DNA of 64,000 nt from CAVQZC01 sp963718315 (GTDB lineage: Bacteria > Actinomycetota > Thermoleophilia > Gaiellales > JAICJC01), in the NCBI GenBank assembly GCA_963718315.1, contig CAVQZC010000007.1, positions 62,001 to 126,000 on the forward strand, read 5' to 3'. Positions 1 through 8,311 of the stretch are shown in pieces. The first letter of the stretch is position 1. Each line of letters opens with the position of its first letter. The notes below the pieces were generated by a model. That model worked only from the letters and a program-made list of their open reading frames with translations, was not told the DNA's origin and did no database searches. The position numbers and the translations under genes were made by a program.

Positions 1-1
1 C

Positions 2-547
2 TCACGAGGGAACTGGACAGGTGCGCCGCCGATCACGTACACCTACGCGTGGCTGCGCTGTGACAGCGACGGGAACAATTGCCTGCCCACCACCAGCACC
101 GGATTGAGATACCAGCTGAAAGCCGCAGACGTGGGGTCGACACTGAAGCTCCAGGTGACCGCCGCGGACGCGGCGACCAGCACCAGCGCCACAAGCGCGC
201 CCACGGCGGTGGTGGAGCCGGCGGCGCCGGCTAACGTGGCTCTTCCTGCCGTCACGGGTACCGCGGTCGTCGGGCAGACGCTGAACGGTTCGAGAGGGAG
301 CTGGACCGGGACGCCGCCGATCACGTACACCTACCTGTGGCTGCAATGTGACAGCGGCGGCAACAACTGCGTTCCCACCACTCGCACCGGGTTGAACTAC
401 AAGCTGAAGGCGGCTGATGTTGGCTCGACGCTGGAGCTTGAGGTGACCGCAACCAACGCCGCCACCAGTACGAGCGCCACCAGTGGACCGACAGCCGTGG
501 TTGCCCCGTCTGCATCCGTGGAGATCGCGAGAAGCCGGATAGGCTAG
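2..547 (+). CDS. Surface protein with Ig-like tandem repeats, C-terminal part
   Basis: The reading frame is open at the left edge of the window, so only the C-terminal end of a larger protein is seen. It holds two tandem copies of a 96-residue unit (the PPITYTY segment recurs exactly 288 bases later). Each unit contains a WLRCDS or WLQCDS stretch with a paired cysteine in GNNC, then LKAADVGSTL and SATSAPTAVV. Repeats of this type are beta-sandwich, Ig-like modules of large secreted or surface proteins, common in Thermoleophilia and other Actinobacteria. No sorting signal or membrane segment is seen at the C-terminus. Role is probably adhesion or architectural; the specific function is unknown. 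Confidence 0.75.
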   Translation, partial: SRGNWTGAPPITYTYAWLRCDSDGNNCLPTTSTGLRYQLKAADVGSTLKLQVTAADAATSTSATSAPTAVVEPAAPANVALPAVTGTAVVGQTLNGSRGSWTGTPPITYTYLWLQCDSGGNNCVPTTRTGLNYKLKAADVGSTLELEVTATNAATSTSATSGPTAVVAPSASVEIARSRIG

Positions 548-556
548 GTTCCGCCC

Positions 557-1087
557 ATGGTGCCCGAAGCGCCCATGGAGCGAAGCGACACCGGAGCGAT
601 GGCCGCCGGCGACGGCTGGTTCACGGTCAACGCACGCGATGCCCGCTGGTTCGAGGGCCACTTCGGCTCCTTCACGCGGTTCGGCGAGGGCGAGACTCGC
701 TTCCCGCAGCTCGGCATCAACATCGGCGTCCTGCAGCCCGGCCAGCCGGCGTGCATGTACCACCGCGAAGAGGAGCAGGAGGACTTCCTGGTGCTCTCGG
801 GCGAGGCGCTGCTGCTGATCGAGGGCGAGGAGCGGCGCCTCAAGGCCTGGGACTTCGTCCACTGCCCGTCCGGCACCGACCACGTGTTCGTCGGCGCGGG
901 GGACGGCCCGTGTGCCATCCTCGGCGTCGGTAGCCGCAGCGGCGGTGGCGTTGTCTACCCCGAGTCGGAGCTCGCCCAGCGCTACGGCGCAGGCGTCGAG
1001 CACGAGACGCCCAGGCCGGCAGAGGCGTACGCGTCGTTCCCGCCGGACGCCGAGACGCCGTACAGGGACGGCTGGCTGCCGCGGTAG
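557..1087 (+). CDS. Cupin-domain protein
   Basis: Small single-domain cupin of 176 residues. The conserved barrel runs from about residue 52 to 125. The first motif holds H69 and acidic residues in MYHREEEQEDF, followed by LSGEALLLIEGEE; the second motif is PSGTDHVFVG with H109. These are the usual metal ligands of the fold. Cupins of this length are sugar-binding or small-molecule dioxygenase/isomerase-like proteins, and the substrate cannot be told from sequence. A second in-frame ATG lies at 575; no strong ribosome binding site separates the two choices. It follows the surface-protein gene by 9 bases. Confidence 0.8.
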   Translation: MVPEAPMERSDTGAMAAGDGWFTVNARDARWFEGHFGSFTRFGEGETRFPQLGINIGVLQPGQPACMYHREEEQEDFLVLSGEALLLIEGEERRLKAWDFVHCPSGTDHVFVGAGDGPCAILGVGSRSGGGVVYPESELAQRYGAGVEHETPRPAEAYASFPPDAETPYRDGWLPR

Positions 1088-1133
1088 CTCAGCCGGTCAG
1101 CGCGAACGACGAGACGACGCGGTCTCGGATGTG

Positions 1134-1343
1134 TTAGCGCGGCTCGACCGGGAACTGCACCTTGACCAGTGCGTCCCAGCGCACGACTGGCGCCGTCCTC
1201 GACCACGACCGACACGGAAACGACGTCGATCCGGCGAGATGCCGCGGATCGAGCGCGACGCGGCCTCGAAGCGCCTCGCGCACCGCGTCGTCGGAGCCGC
1301 TGGGGCTGCTCCCGATCACGTCGATCACCTTCGTTACCGGCAT
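1134..1343 (-). pseudogene. Dodecin-like flavin-binding protein, frameshifted
   Basis: The frame starting at 1343 reads MPVTKVIDVIGSSPSGSDDA and ends VRWDALVKVQFPVEPR, the two ends of a typical 68-70 residue dodecin (riboflavin/FMN-storing dodecamer). The middle reads correctly only in other frames: EAASRSIRGI follows after skipping one base near 1268, and IDVVSVSVVVEDG is in a further frame. Total length matches an intact dodecin, so compensating indels rather than a deletion disturb it. I take these as likely sequencing errors. The gene converges on the cupin gene and is divergent from the dehydrogenase at 1422. Confidence 0.7.
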
Positions 1344-1421
1344 TCGCCACCTCCGCGTGTTGCCCGACCGGGCCTGCGACCGTTACCGGTACTGTCCACT
1401 GGCGGCGGTGCGGAGGATTGC

Positions 1422-2323
1422 GTGCGGATCTTGGTCATGCAGGAGGTGTCTCCGGCTGGGCTGGCGGAGCTGGAGGGCCACGAGCTGCTGCGGGCAAGGA
1501 CCCGACCGGCTGCGACGCGGCGGTCTGCTATCTGATCGACCGCATCGACGAGGCGTTCCTGGCGACGCCCGGGCTGCGCGGGCTGGCGACGGTCTCGGTC
1601 GGTCTCGACCACATCGACCTGGCGGCCGCGGAGCGCTACGGCATCCCCATCTCCTACACGCCGGACGTGCTCACCGAGGCGACCGCCGACCTCACCTTCG
1701 CGCTGCTGCTGGCGGCGGCCCGGCGCCTGAAGGAGGCCGAGCGGTACCTGCGCGCAGGACGCTGGACGGACTGGAGCTTCGACCTGCTGCTGGGCACCGA
1801 GGTGCACGGCAAGACGCTCGGCATCATCGGCCCGGGCAGGATCGGCCGCGCGGTCGCCCGCCGTGCCGACGCCTTCGGGATGCGGGTGATCTACGCGGGG
1901 CGGGAACGCTCGGAGCTGGAGCGGGTGCTGCGTGACGCCGATTTCGTCGCCGTCACCGTGCCGCTGTCCGGCGCCACCAAGCACCTGATCGGGGCGCCGG
2001 AGCTGGCGATGATGAAGCCGGGCGCGATCCTGGTCAACTCCAGCCGCGGCCCGGTGGTCGACGAGGCGGCGCTGGCGGCGTCCCTGCAGAGCGGCCACCT
2101 GGGTGGCGCCGGTCTGGACGTGTTCGAGCACGAGCCCACCGTGAACCCCGGCCTGCTGAAGTGCGAGAACGCGGTGCTGGTGCCGCACATCGGCTCCGCC
2201 ACGCGGGAGACCCGCGACGGCATGGCCCGCCTCGCCTGCCGCGGCCTGGCCCAGATCCTGCGCGGCGAGCGACCTCCCAACCTGGCCAACCCGCAGGTCT
2301 GGAAGCAGCCCGCGGCTAAGTAG
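1422..2323 (+). CDS. D-2-hydroxyacid dehydrogenase (NAD-dependent), N-terminal frame break
   Basis: Member of the D-isomer specific 2-hydroxyacid dehydrogenase family (glyoxylate/hydroxypyruvate reductase, D-glycerate dehydrogenase type). A GTG at 1422 opens a convincing N-terminus, VRILVMQEVSPAGLAELEG, in one frame. From about 1500 the protein continues in another frame with CDAAVCYLIDRIDEAFL. The linker between them is about a dozen residues shorter than usual, so bases are missing there. The rest is canonical: Rossmann motif GIIGPGRIGRA, catalytic Arg in NSSRGPVVDEAAL, Glu in LDVFEHEP and His in LVPHIGSAT. The break is either a small deletion or a sequence error; without it this would be a normal enzyme. 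Confidence 0.85.
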
Positions 2324-2329
2324 GAGCGC

Positions 2330-2933
2330 CTACGCCGTGGCGTCGGGGCCGGGGTCGTCCGGCTCAGCGGCCACGGTCGGCGAGAACAGGTCGACGACGC
2401 CGCTTCGGTGGGCCGCTCGACCGTCACCTGCAGCGGCTGGTCGAGCTTCTCGATCACGTCGTCGACGTCGTGCCCACGTGCTCGACCATCGCCGCCAGCG
2501 TGGCCACGTCGTGGCGCAGCGCGGACATGCCGGTCGAGATCAGGTCGACGATCAGCTCCAGGTCCTCGACCCGTCCCAGCCGCTCGGCCAGCAGGTCGAG
2601 GTTGACCTGCTCGACCTGCCGGGAGAGGCCGCGCAGCAGCTCGCTCAGCTCGGCCAGCCGGCGCGCGTCGGCGTGCTGGTCGAAGGCCCGCTCGATGGCC
2701 CGCTCGACCTGCACCGGCAGCCTCTCCTCGAGCCCGGCCGCGGTCGTCCGCAGCTCGTCCACGTGGGTCTCGGCCCGGGCCAGGATCGTGCGCAGGTCGG
2801 GCATCGCCGGGCGTTCCTCGTCCGGCGGCGGGGCGGGCGCGTCCTCGTCGCCGCGGGCGCGGGTTCGTAGCTCCTGGATCCGGCGGTAGAGCTGGGCCTC
2901 GGCCTCTTCTATCGGGGTGCGACCGCTGTCCAC
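2330..2933 (-). CDS. Coiled-coil protein of unknown function, C-terminus frameshifted
   Basis: About 200 residues and not recognised. Starts at ATG 2933 with MDSGRTPIEEAEAQLYRRIQ and is almost entirely charged helix with Leu heptads (ELSELLRGLSRQVEQVNLD, ERLGRVEDLELIVDL), suggesting a cytoplasmic coiled coil. Near 2480 the frame stops, but the protein sense continues one frame over as HDVDDVIEKLDQPLQVTVER, and after a second shift as VVDLFSPTVAAEPDDPGPDA, ending at a TAG at 2330. Two single-base errors explain this. It converges on the dehydrogenase gene with a 6-base gap. Confidence 0.55.
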
Positions 2934-2998
2934 GAGGCAAGTCTACTCCCGTCCGAAGCCCTTGGTACGCTCGTTGATGACTTACCAGAGAGGAAGAC

Positions 2999-3382
2999 AT
3001 GCACGCTTTCGACGACGACGTGTCCTATACCCGGATCATCGATCCGGCACCGCCTGCCGAAGATCTCCCGCTGCCTCTGGAGGGCGAGCACCCGCAGCTC
3101 GTCTGGCGTCCGCGGTTGGACGAGCAGCAGGTCTACGAGCTGTCCCAGCGGGTGACCCGTGTCGGCCGCCACGACGAGAACGACATCGTGCTGGCCGGTC
3201 CGACCGTGTCCGCACGCCATGCCACGCTGCGGATCGAGCCGATCGGGGTCGTGCTGGAGGACGAGGGCAGCCTGAACGGCACCTTCGTCAACGGCGAGCG
3301 GATCGAGCAGCGGCTGCTCGAGCGGGGCGACCGGATCCAGTTCGGCCCGCACCTGCTCGTGTTCGTGCCGGCGCGGAGCTGA
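2999..3382 (+). CDS. FHA-domain protein
   Basis: A 127-residue protein that is essentially one forkhead-associated domain, which binds phosphothreonine peptides. The hallmark residues are present: VGR at 55-57, SARH at 71-74 and NGT at 93-95. The first 45 residues are an acidic, proline-containing tail that could itself carry a phosphorylation site. An AGAGGAAG ribosome binding site precedes ATG 2999. It is divergent from the coiled-coil protein gene, and the two may share the 65-base intergenic promoter region. Likely partner: a Ser/Thr kinase substrate elsewhere; no kinase is in the window. Confidence 0.85.
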   Translation: MHAFDDDVSYTRIIDPAPPAEDLPLPLEGEHPQLVWRPRLDEQQVYELSQRVTRVGRHDENDIVLAGPTVSARHATLRIEPIGVVLEDEGSLNGTFVNGERIEQRLLERGDRIQFGPHLLVFVPARS

Positions 3383-3388
3383 CGCAGC

Positions 3389-3847
3389 TCAGCCGGTGAA
3401 GCAAAGGGCCGCCCACGACGGCACGGGCGCCAGCTCCAGCAGCGGCGCCTGGTCGGTGGGCATCCGGTAGGCGAACCGTCCGGAGCTCTCGTCGAAGCTG
3501 ACGTCCAGCAGTTCTGCCTTCACCCGATGATCGAGCCACGCCCCCCGAAACACCAGCTTGCGGAGCCAGTAGACAAGCGTCTCGCCGTGCAGTCGCTCGA
3601 GCTCGCCGGCCCGGGACACCAGGTAGACGCCGAGCGCGCTGGTCGGCGCGGACACCTTGCCCAGCGACGCCAGGTCGACCAGGTCGGCCGTCTCGGCGGG
3701 CGTGACGTCGCGCTGGGGCAGCAACTCCAGCCGGATTGCGGCGGCCACCACCCGCTGGCCGAAGTCGGTGCGGGAGAACGAGTAGCGGTAGTCCAGGAAC
3801 TCGACGACATAGTCGTCGCCCGATACGTAGTCTTCGCCGATCGGCAT
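3389..3847 (-). CDS. Conserved-looking hypothetical protein
   Basis: A 152-residue soluble protein that I do not recognise. It starts MPIGEDYVSGDDYVVEFLDY and has alternating helix and strand character with several aromatic residues, no membrane segment and no signal peptide. It converges on the FHA gene (7 bases apart) and is divergent from the DUF192 gene at 3866. Codon use matches its neighbours, which supports it as a real gene. Confidence 0.65.
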   Translation of the reverse strand: MPIGEDYVSGDDYVVEFLDYRYSFSRTDFGQRVVAAAIRLELLPQRDVTPAETADLVDLASLGKVSAPTSALGVYLVSRAGELERLHGETLVYWLRKLVFRGAWLDHRVKAELLDVSFDESSGRFAYRMPTDQAPLLELAPVPSWAALCFTG

Positions 3848-3865
3848 CGGGGGGCAGTCTAGGAC

Positions 3866-4207
3866 GTGGCGCGAATCCGGCTTGAACGAGGACCGGTGGT
3901 GTGCGAGCAGGGTGTGCTCGCGCTGTCGGCGTGGTCGCGCACCAAGGGCCTGCTCGGCCGCAGCTCACTCGACGACGACGAGGGGCTGTGGATCCAGCCC
4001 ACCAGCTCGATCCACATGTGGTTCATGCGGATCCCGCTCGACGTCGTCTGGGCCTCGGCCGACGGCCGGGTGCTGAAGCTGGTCGAGAACATCAAGCCCT
4101 GGCGGGTCTCGTTCTGCCACGGGGCGAAGGTCGCCCTGGAGCTGCCGGTGGGCGCGATCGCCCGCAGCGGCGTCCAGGTCGGCGATCACCTCGTCATCGA
4201 GCAATAG
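3866..4207 (+). CDS. DUF192 family protein
   Basis: A 113-residue protein of the DUF192 (PF02643) family: TKGLLGRSSLDDDEGLWI, then the signature IHMWFMRIPLDVVW, and the C-terminal block ALELPVGAIARSGVQVGDHL. Family members are small beta-rich proteins, often secreted in other phyla; this one lacks a signal peptide, as is usual in actinobacteria. The start is GTG 3866. Function of the family is unknown. It precedes the response regulator with a 218-base regulatory gap. Confidence 0.85.
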   Translation: MARIRLERGPVVCEQGVLALSAWSRTKGLLGRSSLDDDEGLWIQPTSSIHMWFMRIPLDVVWASADGRVLKLVENIKPWRVSFCHGAKVALELPVGAIARSGVQVGDHLVIEQ

Positions 4208-4214
4208 CCCTCTT

Positions 4215-4289
4215 GGTAACACCATGATCGGCAACTCGGTATCACCCCGAGATGACACCGATTTGCAACAAGCGTTGTAACACCGCTTG
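4215..4289 (+). promoter_or_regulatory. Repeat-rich region upstream of the response regulator
   Basis: Four related 9-base elements occur in the same orientation: GGTAACACC (4215), GGTATCACC (4238), GATGACACC (4251) and TGTAACACC (4276). The last overlaps an inverted repeat CAAGCG (4269-4274) / CGCTTG (4284-4289). Such direct repeats are what OmpR-family regulators bind, so autoregulation by the downstream regulator is plausible. This is inference from pattern only. Confidence 0.4.
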
Positions 4290-4425
4290 CAAGTCGCCGA
4301 TCTTGCCCTAGCATGGGTCGTGGCGCCGGAGGCGGCCGGCCCGGAACAACCCCACCCTGACCCCTTGCCGGTCGCCGGACGCGTTGCTGCGCGCTGGCTC
4401 CCGGCCGTACTCAAGGAGCCGCCCG

Positions 4426-5133
4426 ATGGCTACCTCTACCGTCCTCGTCGTAGACGACGAGCCCCGCATCCTCGACTTCCTGGTCGAGAACCTCCGCGCC
4501 GACGACTTCTCGGTGCTCACCGCGGCCAGCGGCGAGCAGGCGATCGATCTGCTCTCCACTGCCCGCCCGGACGTTCTGCTGCTGGACGTCGTGCTTCCGG
4601 GCATGAGCGGCATCGACCTGTGCAGCCGCGTGCGCGGCGGCGACGCGGTCAACGACCCCTGGGATCCCGATCTGCCGATCATCATGCTGTCGGCGAAGGC
4701 CGAGGACACCGATCGTGTGCGCGGACTTACGCGCGGCGCCGACGACTACGTTACGAAGCCTTTCCACTATCCCGAGTTGCTGGCGCGGATCGGTGCGGTT
4801 CTGTCACGCGTTGCTCGCACCCGTGACCGGCACCAGCTGCGGGTCGCCGACCTGGTCGTCAACACGTTGTCCCGGGAGGTGACGGTCGCCGGACGCACAG
4901 TGGCCCTGTCCGCCAAGGAGTATCAGCTGGTCGCAACGCTTGCGGCCGAGCCTGAGCGGGTGTTCACCAAGCGGGAGCTGCTGGAGTCTGTCTGGGACTT
5001 CAAATCGCCGGGACGCACCCGCACTCTGGACAGCCACGCCAGCAGGCTGCGGCAGAAGCTGGCCGAGTTCACCGACACGCCGTACGTCATCAACCTCTGG
5101 GGCGTGGGCTACCGGCTCCATACACCGCAGTGA
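4426..5133 (+). CDS. Two-component response regulator, OmpR/PhoB family
   Basis: A 235-residue response regulator. Receiver domain at 5-120 with the acidic pair D10/D11, phosphoacceptor D54 (LLLDVVLPG) and K111 (YVTKPF). The winged-helix DNA-binding domain at about 140-233 contains SAKEYQLVATL and the wing INLWGVGYRL. ATG 4426 is chosen because AAGGAG lies 8 bases upstream and the protein begins directly with the first receiver strand. Its stop overlaps the GTG of the sensor gene (GTGA), so the two are translationally coupled. The upstream direct repeats may be its own binding sites. Confidence 0.93.
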   Translation: MATSTVLVVDDEPRILDFLVENLRADDFSVLTAASGEQAIDLLSTARPDVLLLDVVLPGMSGIDLCSRVRGGDAVNDPWDPDLPIIMLSAKAEDTDRVRGLTRGADDYVTKPFHYPELLARIGAVLSRVARTRDRHQLRVADLVVNTLSREVTVAGRTVALSAKEYQLVATLAAEPERVFTKRELLESVWDFKSPGRTRTLDSHASRLRQKLAEFTDTPYVINLWGVGYRLHTPQ

Positions 5134-5441
5134 TACTGCGCGCCTACCGCGTCAGGCTGGCGGCGACATTCCTGCCGATCGTCGCGCTGGCGGTACTGGT
5201 GCCGAGGATGCGCTCCGACGACCTCGGGCTGATGCTCGCTGCAGTGCTGGCACTGACGCTGGCCCTGACCGGCTCGATCGTCCATGGTCGGCGGGTCGTC
5301 GAGACGGTGAACGCGGTCGCCCGGTTCGCCGAGCTGGTGGCTGCCGGTGAGCTGGATGCCCGCGTGGCCGTGCGTGGTGGCGACGAGCTGTCCGAGCTCT
5401 GCGTGAGCGTCAACCGGATGGCCGACCGCCTGGCCCGCGAA
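5130..5441 (+). pseudogene. Sensor histidine kinase, truncated after the HAMP domain
   Basis: GTG 5130 overlaps the regulator stop. The first about 100 residues are the N-terminus of a HAMP-type sensor kinase: two membrane segments (about residues 8-25 and 30-50), then a HAMP linker with FAELVAAGELDARVAV and SVNRMADRLARE. At about 5441 the sense ends abruptly. The frame runs on to 5627 with unrelated low-quality sequence and no H-box or ATPase domain. No missing kinase half was found anywhere in the window. This is a true truncation at a rearrangement junction, so the upstream regulator has lost its cognate kinase here. Confidence 0.75.
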
Positions 5442-5846
5442 GGGGGGCTACAGATAAGTCTGCGGGGGCGGGCTGCCAGGCCTTGTAGGCAGGGATTCTT
5501 GCGGGCGTTCCGGCTCTTTCTCGCGGAGCGGCGGGCGATTTGGCTCTGCGTGCGGCATCCTCGGCCCCGAGCTTTACCCCGTCGGAGGGCGGAATTCGGA
5601 CTCTGGGCGAAGCTTCGGCGAGCCTGAAGGAACACCCGTTCGGGGTTAGTGTGGCGGATGGGGAGATCGCCCTCAACCCCGCAAGGGGATAGGAGATAAG
5701 GGTTTCAAAACCGGCCTCTGGGACTCCTCGACCAATTCTGCTGCTCGGCGCTTCGGTCTCGCCGCTGAAATACGGATCGCGACTCTGCCAGCCGACGCCC
5801 TGGTCGGGCACGGGAACTCCGTAGCCTTGGCGCCTGTCCGACGGGT
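5442..5846. other. Junction region without a recognisable gene
   Basis: About 400 bases between the broken kinase and the first lipoprotein. No convincing coding sequence. Read on the minus strand, 5652-5725 resembles the 3' half of a type II (serine-like) tRNA: TTTTGAAA, a CCCCTTGCGGGG hairpin and a terminal CCGCCA. The T-arm and anticodon stem do not pair properly, so it is at best a degenerate remnant. Confidence 0.35.
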
Positions 5847-6254
5847 ATGGCGCTCAGGCGAGCCGCAGCGGTCGGGACGGCAGTGGGTCTTGTCGCGCTT
5901 GCGGTGGCTTGCGGTCACACGGGCTCGACCAGCGTCGGCAAGTCGATAGTGAGCGGACGGCTCTTCAGCGCTGGATGCCCAGCTCAGCGGCCAGGTCAGC
6001 GATGCGGATCCTGGTTTGCTGGCACAGTCCGCCTTGTTCGGGTGGCGCGATGCGCGACGCCCGCGACGTGCCCAACCGCTGTGGTGGCCACCACACACAG
6101 CGATCAGTCGGGCCGGTTCCACGCGTCCTTGGCGCCCGGGCGCTACGCCGTCATCGCGGTCGGCCTCTTCAACTCACCCGCCGCCCAGTCGTTCACTGTC
6201 CACCCCGGCCGCTCGGTGCAACTTCACCTCTCGATCCGAAACGGGATCGAGTAG
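5847..6254 (+). CDS. Small lipoprotein with a carboxypeptidase-regulatory-like fold
   Basis: A 135-residue exported lipoprotein: a hydrophobic signal VGTAVGLVALAVAC ends in a lipobox with the acceptor Cys at about residue 22. The mature part resembles the beta-sandwich seen in carboxypeptidase-regulatory-like and transthyretin-like domains (SDQSGRFHASLAPGRYAV and the closing strand VHPGRSVQLHLSI). It shares this ending with the protein at 6991-7395 (DGTFAGSLNAGTYRATI), so the two are probable paralogues flanking the gene at 6350. Function unknown. Confidence 0.65.
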   Translation: MALRRAAAVGTAVGLVALAVACGHTGSTSVGKSIVSGRLFSAGCPAQRPGQRCGSWFAGTVRLVRVARCATPATCPTAVVATTHSDQSGRFHASLAPGRYAVIAVGLFNSPAAQSFTVHPGRSVQLHLSIRNGIE

Positions 6255-6349
6255 TCGCGCCACACTCGGCGATCAGGTGAAGACGCTCCGCGCCTTCGCG
6301 GAACTTCTTGCCTGCCGTCATCGTCTTAGCTGAGGGTGAGAGGGTGACC

Positions 6350-6994
6350 ATGACCGCTCCTTCCGACCCGCGCGGCTGTCGCGTCTGGCATGCCATCGCC
6401 GGCGTCGCTGCGCTCGCAGTCGCGTGCGCGGCCGTCGCTGGATGCGGCGCGGCGGATGTCACCGAGAGCGCGCCGGCTCCCTCTCCGGGTGCGGTCAAGG
6501 CGTTGAAGGCGCGCTGCGACGGCCTCGACCTGGTGACGCCGAACTGGCAGAAGCCAGACGCGGGGGATCGGCGCGTCGGCTCCGTCGCAACGGCTCGCCG
6601 GATCACTCACCTGCCGTTGGTCTTGCCGCGTGGCCTTCAACGGCCAGCTGCCATCTACGTGCCGATTGCCGCCAACTTCGTCTACCACGGCTCAAAGACG
6701 GGCGACGTGATCATCGTCGAGGGCAAGCCGCAGCTGTCGCCCGCAGAGTGGCAGAAGGAGCTGAAGGCCATGCCGGCCCAGAACGGCAAGCCCGACGTGA
6801 CCGGAACCGCCAGGGTGGTCGACCTGGGCGACGGCGCCAAGGCTCTGCAAACCAAGAGCCCCTGCATCACCGGGTCATCGACCGATTGGTATACCCGCGA
6901 TCATCGGATGGAGGTCGTCATCGAGGCCCACACCGCCAGTGAAGCTGTCGGAGCTCGGATCGCTCGGCTGACCGAGCAGGCTGTCGGGCAGTGA
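6350..6994 (+). CDS. Lipoprotein of unknown function
   Basis: About 214 residues. ATG 6350 is preferred over an upstream ATG at 6308 because GAGAGGG lies 6 bases before it. The signal segment IAGVAALAVACAAVAGCG carries a lipobox (VAGC). The mature protein has no domain I recognise; it includes LPLVLPRGLQRPAAIYVPIA and a C-terminal amphipathic helix. Its stop overlaps the next start (GTGA), so it is co-translated with the protein at 6991. Confidence 0.7.
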   Translation: MTAPSDPRGCRVWHAIAGVAALAVACAAVAGCGAADVTESAPAPSPGAVKALKARCDGLDLVTPNWQKPDAGDRRVGSVATARRITHLPLVLPRGLQRPAAIYVPIAANFVYHGSKTGDVIIVEGKPQLSPAEWQKELKAMPAQNGKPDVTGTARVVDLGDGAKALQTKSPCITGSSTDWYTRDHRMEVVIEAHTASEAVGARIARLTEQAVGQ

Positions 6995-7395
6995 GGGCGC
7001 GGGTCGCAACCGTGACCGTGATCCTCATGCTGACCGCGCTGGCGGCCGTCGTCGGCTACATCAGCCATCCGTCGGGGGTGTCGGAGTTTGGCAATCTGGG
7101 CCGCTTCCGCGGATACGTCCAGGTCTGTCGCACGCCCGACCGCTGCGCGATCGTCCGTGCCGACGCCGGGAGCAGGGTGGCCGTCGTCGTGCGGCGGGCG
7201 AATCCAAACTCGGGCGCTTCCATCGGCGGAACGTTCGGCTTGCAACCCGACGGCACGTTCGCCGGCTCGCTCAACGCAGGCACCTACCGGGCGACCATCC
7301 GACCTGCGACGCGGAGCGGCCTGCGAGCAGAGACCGTGGTGATCACGCTGACCGCCGGCAGGGGCACCCCATTCAACCTCGCCTACCGCCCATAA
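6991..7395 (+). CDS. Small membrane-anchored or secreted protein, paralogue of the 5847 product
   Basis: A 134-residue protein starting at GTG 6991, overlapping the previous stop by 4 bases. An N-terminal hydrophobic segment (VATVTVILMLTALAAVVGYI) without a lipobox Cys suggests a signal anchor. The rest is a beta-rich domain with RRANPNSGASIGGTFGLQ and GTFAGSLNAGTYRATI, matching the pattern in the lipoprotein at 5847. The three-gene set 5847-7395 is probably one operon of cell-surface proteins. Function unknown. Confidence 0.65.
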   Translation: MRARVATVTVILMLTALAAVVGYISHPSGVSEFGNLGRFRGYVQVCRTPDRCAIVRADAGSRVAVVVRRANPNSGASIGGTFGLQPDGTFAGSLNAGTYRATIRPATRSGLRAETVVITLTAGRGTPFNLAYRP

Positions 7396-7705
7396 GGCGC
7401 GCCCCACCGCCTCGCCTAGCGGCACCCCGAGAGCGGCGCAGCTCGGCTCGGCGCGGTGGCACTCTCACTGCGCTGGCGGTCACGGTGGGCGCGCTGTACC
7501 GAGCGGTCATGCCGGCCTCGCCGTCGTGTCTGCCTTCAACTCCGGCGCGGGGCTACTCCTGCGATGCTGGAGAGCCCCAGCAACCGCACTTCCCGCTCTG
7601 GGCGATCGGGGCGCTGCCGGACTGACCCTGCTGATCGCGGCACGCCGCCGGGCTCGGCGGAGACCGCCTGAGCTGACCGCTCGATCAGTATCGCTGACCG
7701 TCAGC
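7396..7705. other. Intergenic stretch, nothing recognised
   Basis: About 310 bases between a plus-strand operon and a minus-strand lipoprotein gene that converges on it. Neither strand gives a convincing protein, hairpin terminator or repeat. Confidence 0.4.
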
Positions 7706-8110
7706 TCATCCGCCCGAGCTGTGGTTACACGACGGATAGAAGGGGTATCGGTAGTGGCCGTTCGGGCAGAGCGGGTTGATGGCTTGTCCGTACAAGCCGA
7801 ACAGAACATCCACCCACCGGGTGGGCTGGCCGGGTACGACCGCCAGCACACGGCACAGAGCGTCCTTCCCACCGGCCGGCGCCGGCAGAATGCGACAGCT
7901 GACCTGCCTCAGCCGCCCCGGCTTCGCAGGCGCCATCGAGAACCGCCGGACAGCCGCTTCGGCCCGACTGACCGTCCAATGGATGGAATGCTCGGTGGCA
8001 ACGCAGGAGTCGCCGCTGAGGTAGCCACCGCTGCAGTCGCCAGCCGCCGCTCCGCAGCTCGACAATGCCGCGCACGCCAAAAGGCCGAGGACAAGCGACG
8101 GACGAATCAC
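7706..8110 (-). CDS. Small cysteine-rich lipoprotein
   Basis: A 134-residue lipoprotein: the signal LVLGLLACAALSSC gives an acceptor Cys at about residue 19. The mature chain contains cysteine-bearing stretches (GDCSGGYLSGDSC, QVSCRILPA, NPLCPNGHYR) that could form disulfides outside the cell, and an ATEHSIHWTVSRAEAAVRRF segment. No known domain. It lies 200 bases downstream of the DNA-binding-like gene at 8312 on the same strand. Confidence 0.65.
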   Translation of the reverse strand: MIRPSLVLGLLACAALSSCGAAAGDCSGGYLSGDSCVATEHSIHWTVSRAEAAVRRFSMAPAKPGRLRQVSCRILPAPAGGKDALCRVLAVVPGQPTRWVDVLFGLYGQAINPLCPNGHYRYPFYPSCNHSSGG

Positions 8111-8311
8111 TTCCTGTTAGACGAAGCCGACGCCTCGGAAGTTCAGATCTCGCCGCCTCGCCCGCCGCTCGATCTTCGGCCACGGAGCGAATAGGCAGCG
8201 GTCGGCACGAAGAGGAACGCCGAAGGCGGCTCCCCGCATTCGCTCGGAAACGCTGAGGGTTCCGCCGGAACTTCCCACTGGGGCGTCTCTCCGCACCCGT
8301 CGTATCCGGCC

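Noticed and set aside
5652..5725. Serine-type tRNA on the minus strand (TTTTGAAA, CCCCTTGCGGGG hairpin, terminal CCGCCA)
   Set aside because: The anticodon stem and T-arm do not pair and the D-arm is missing; kept only as a possible degenerate remnant.
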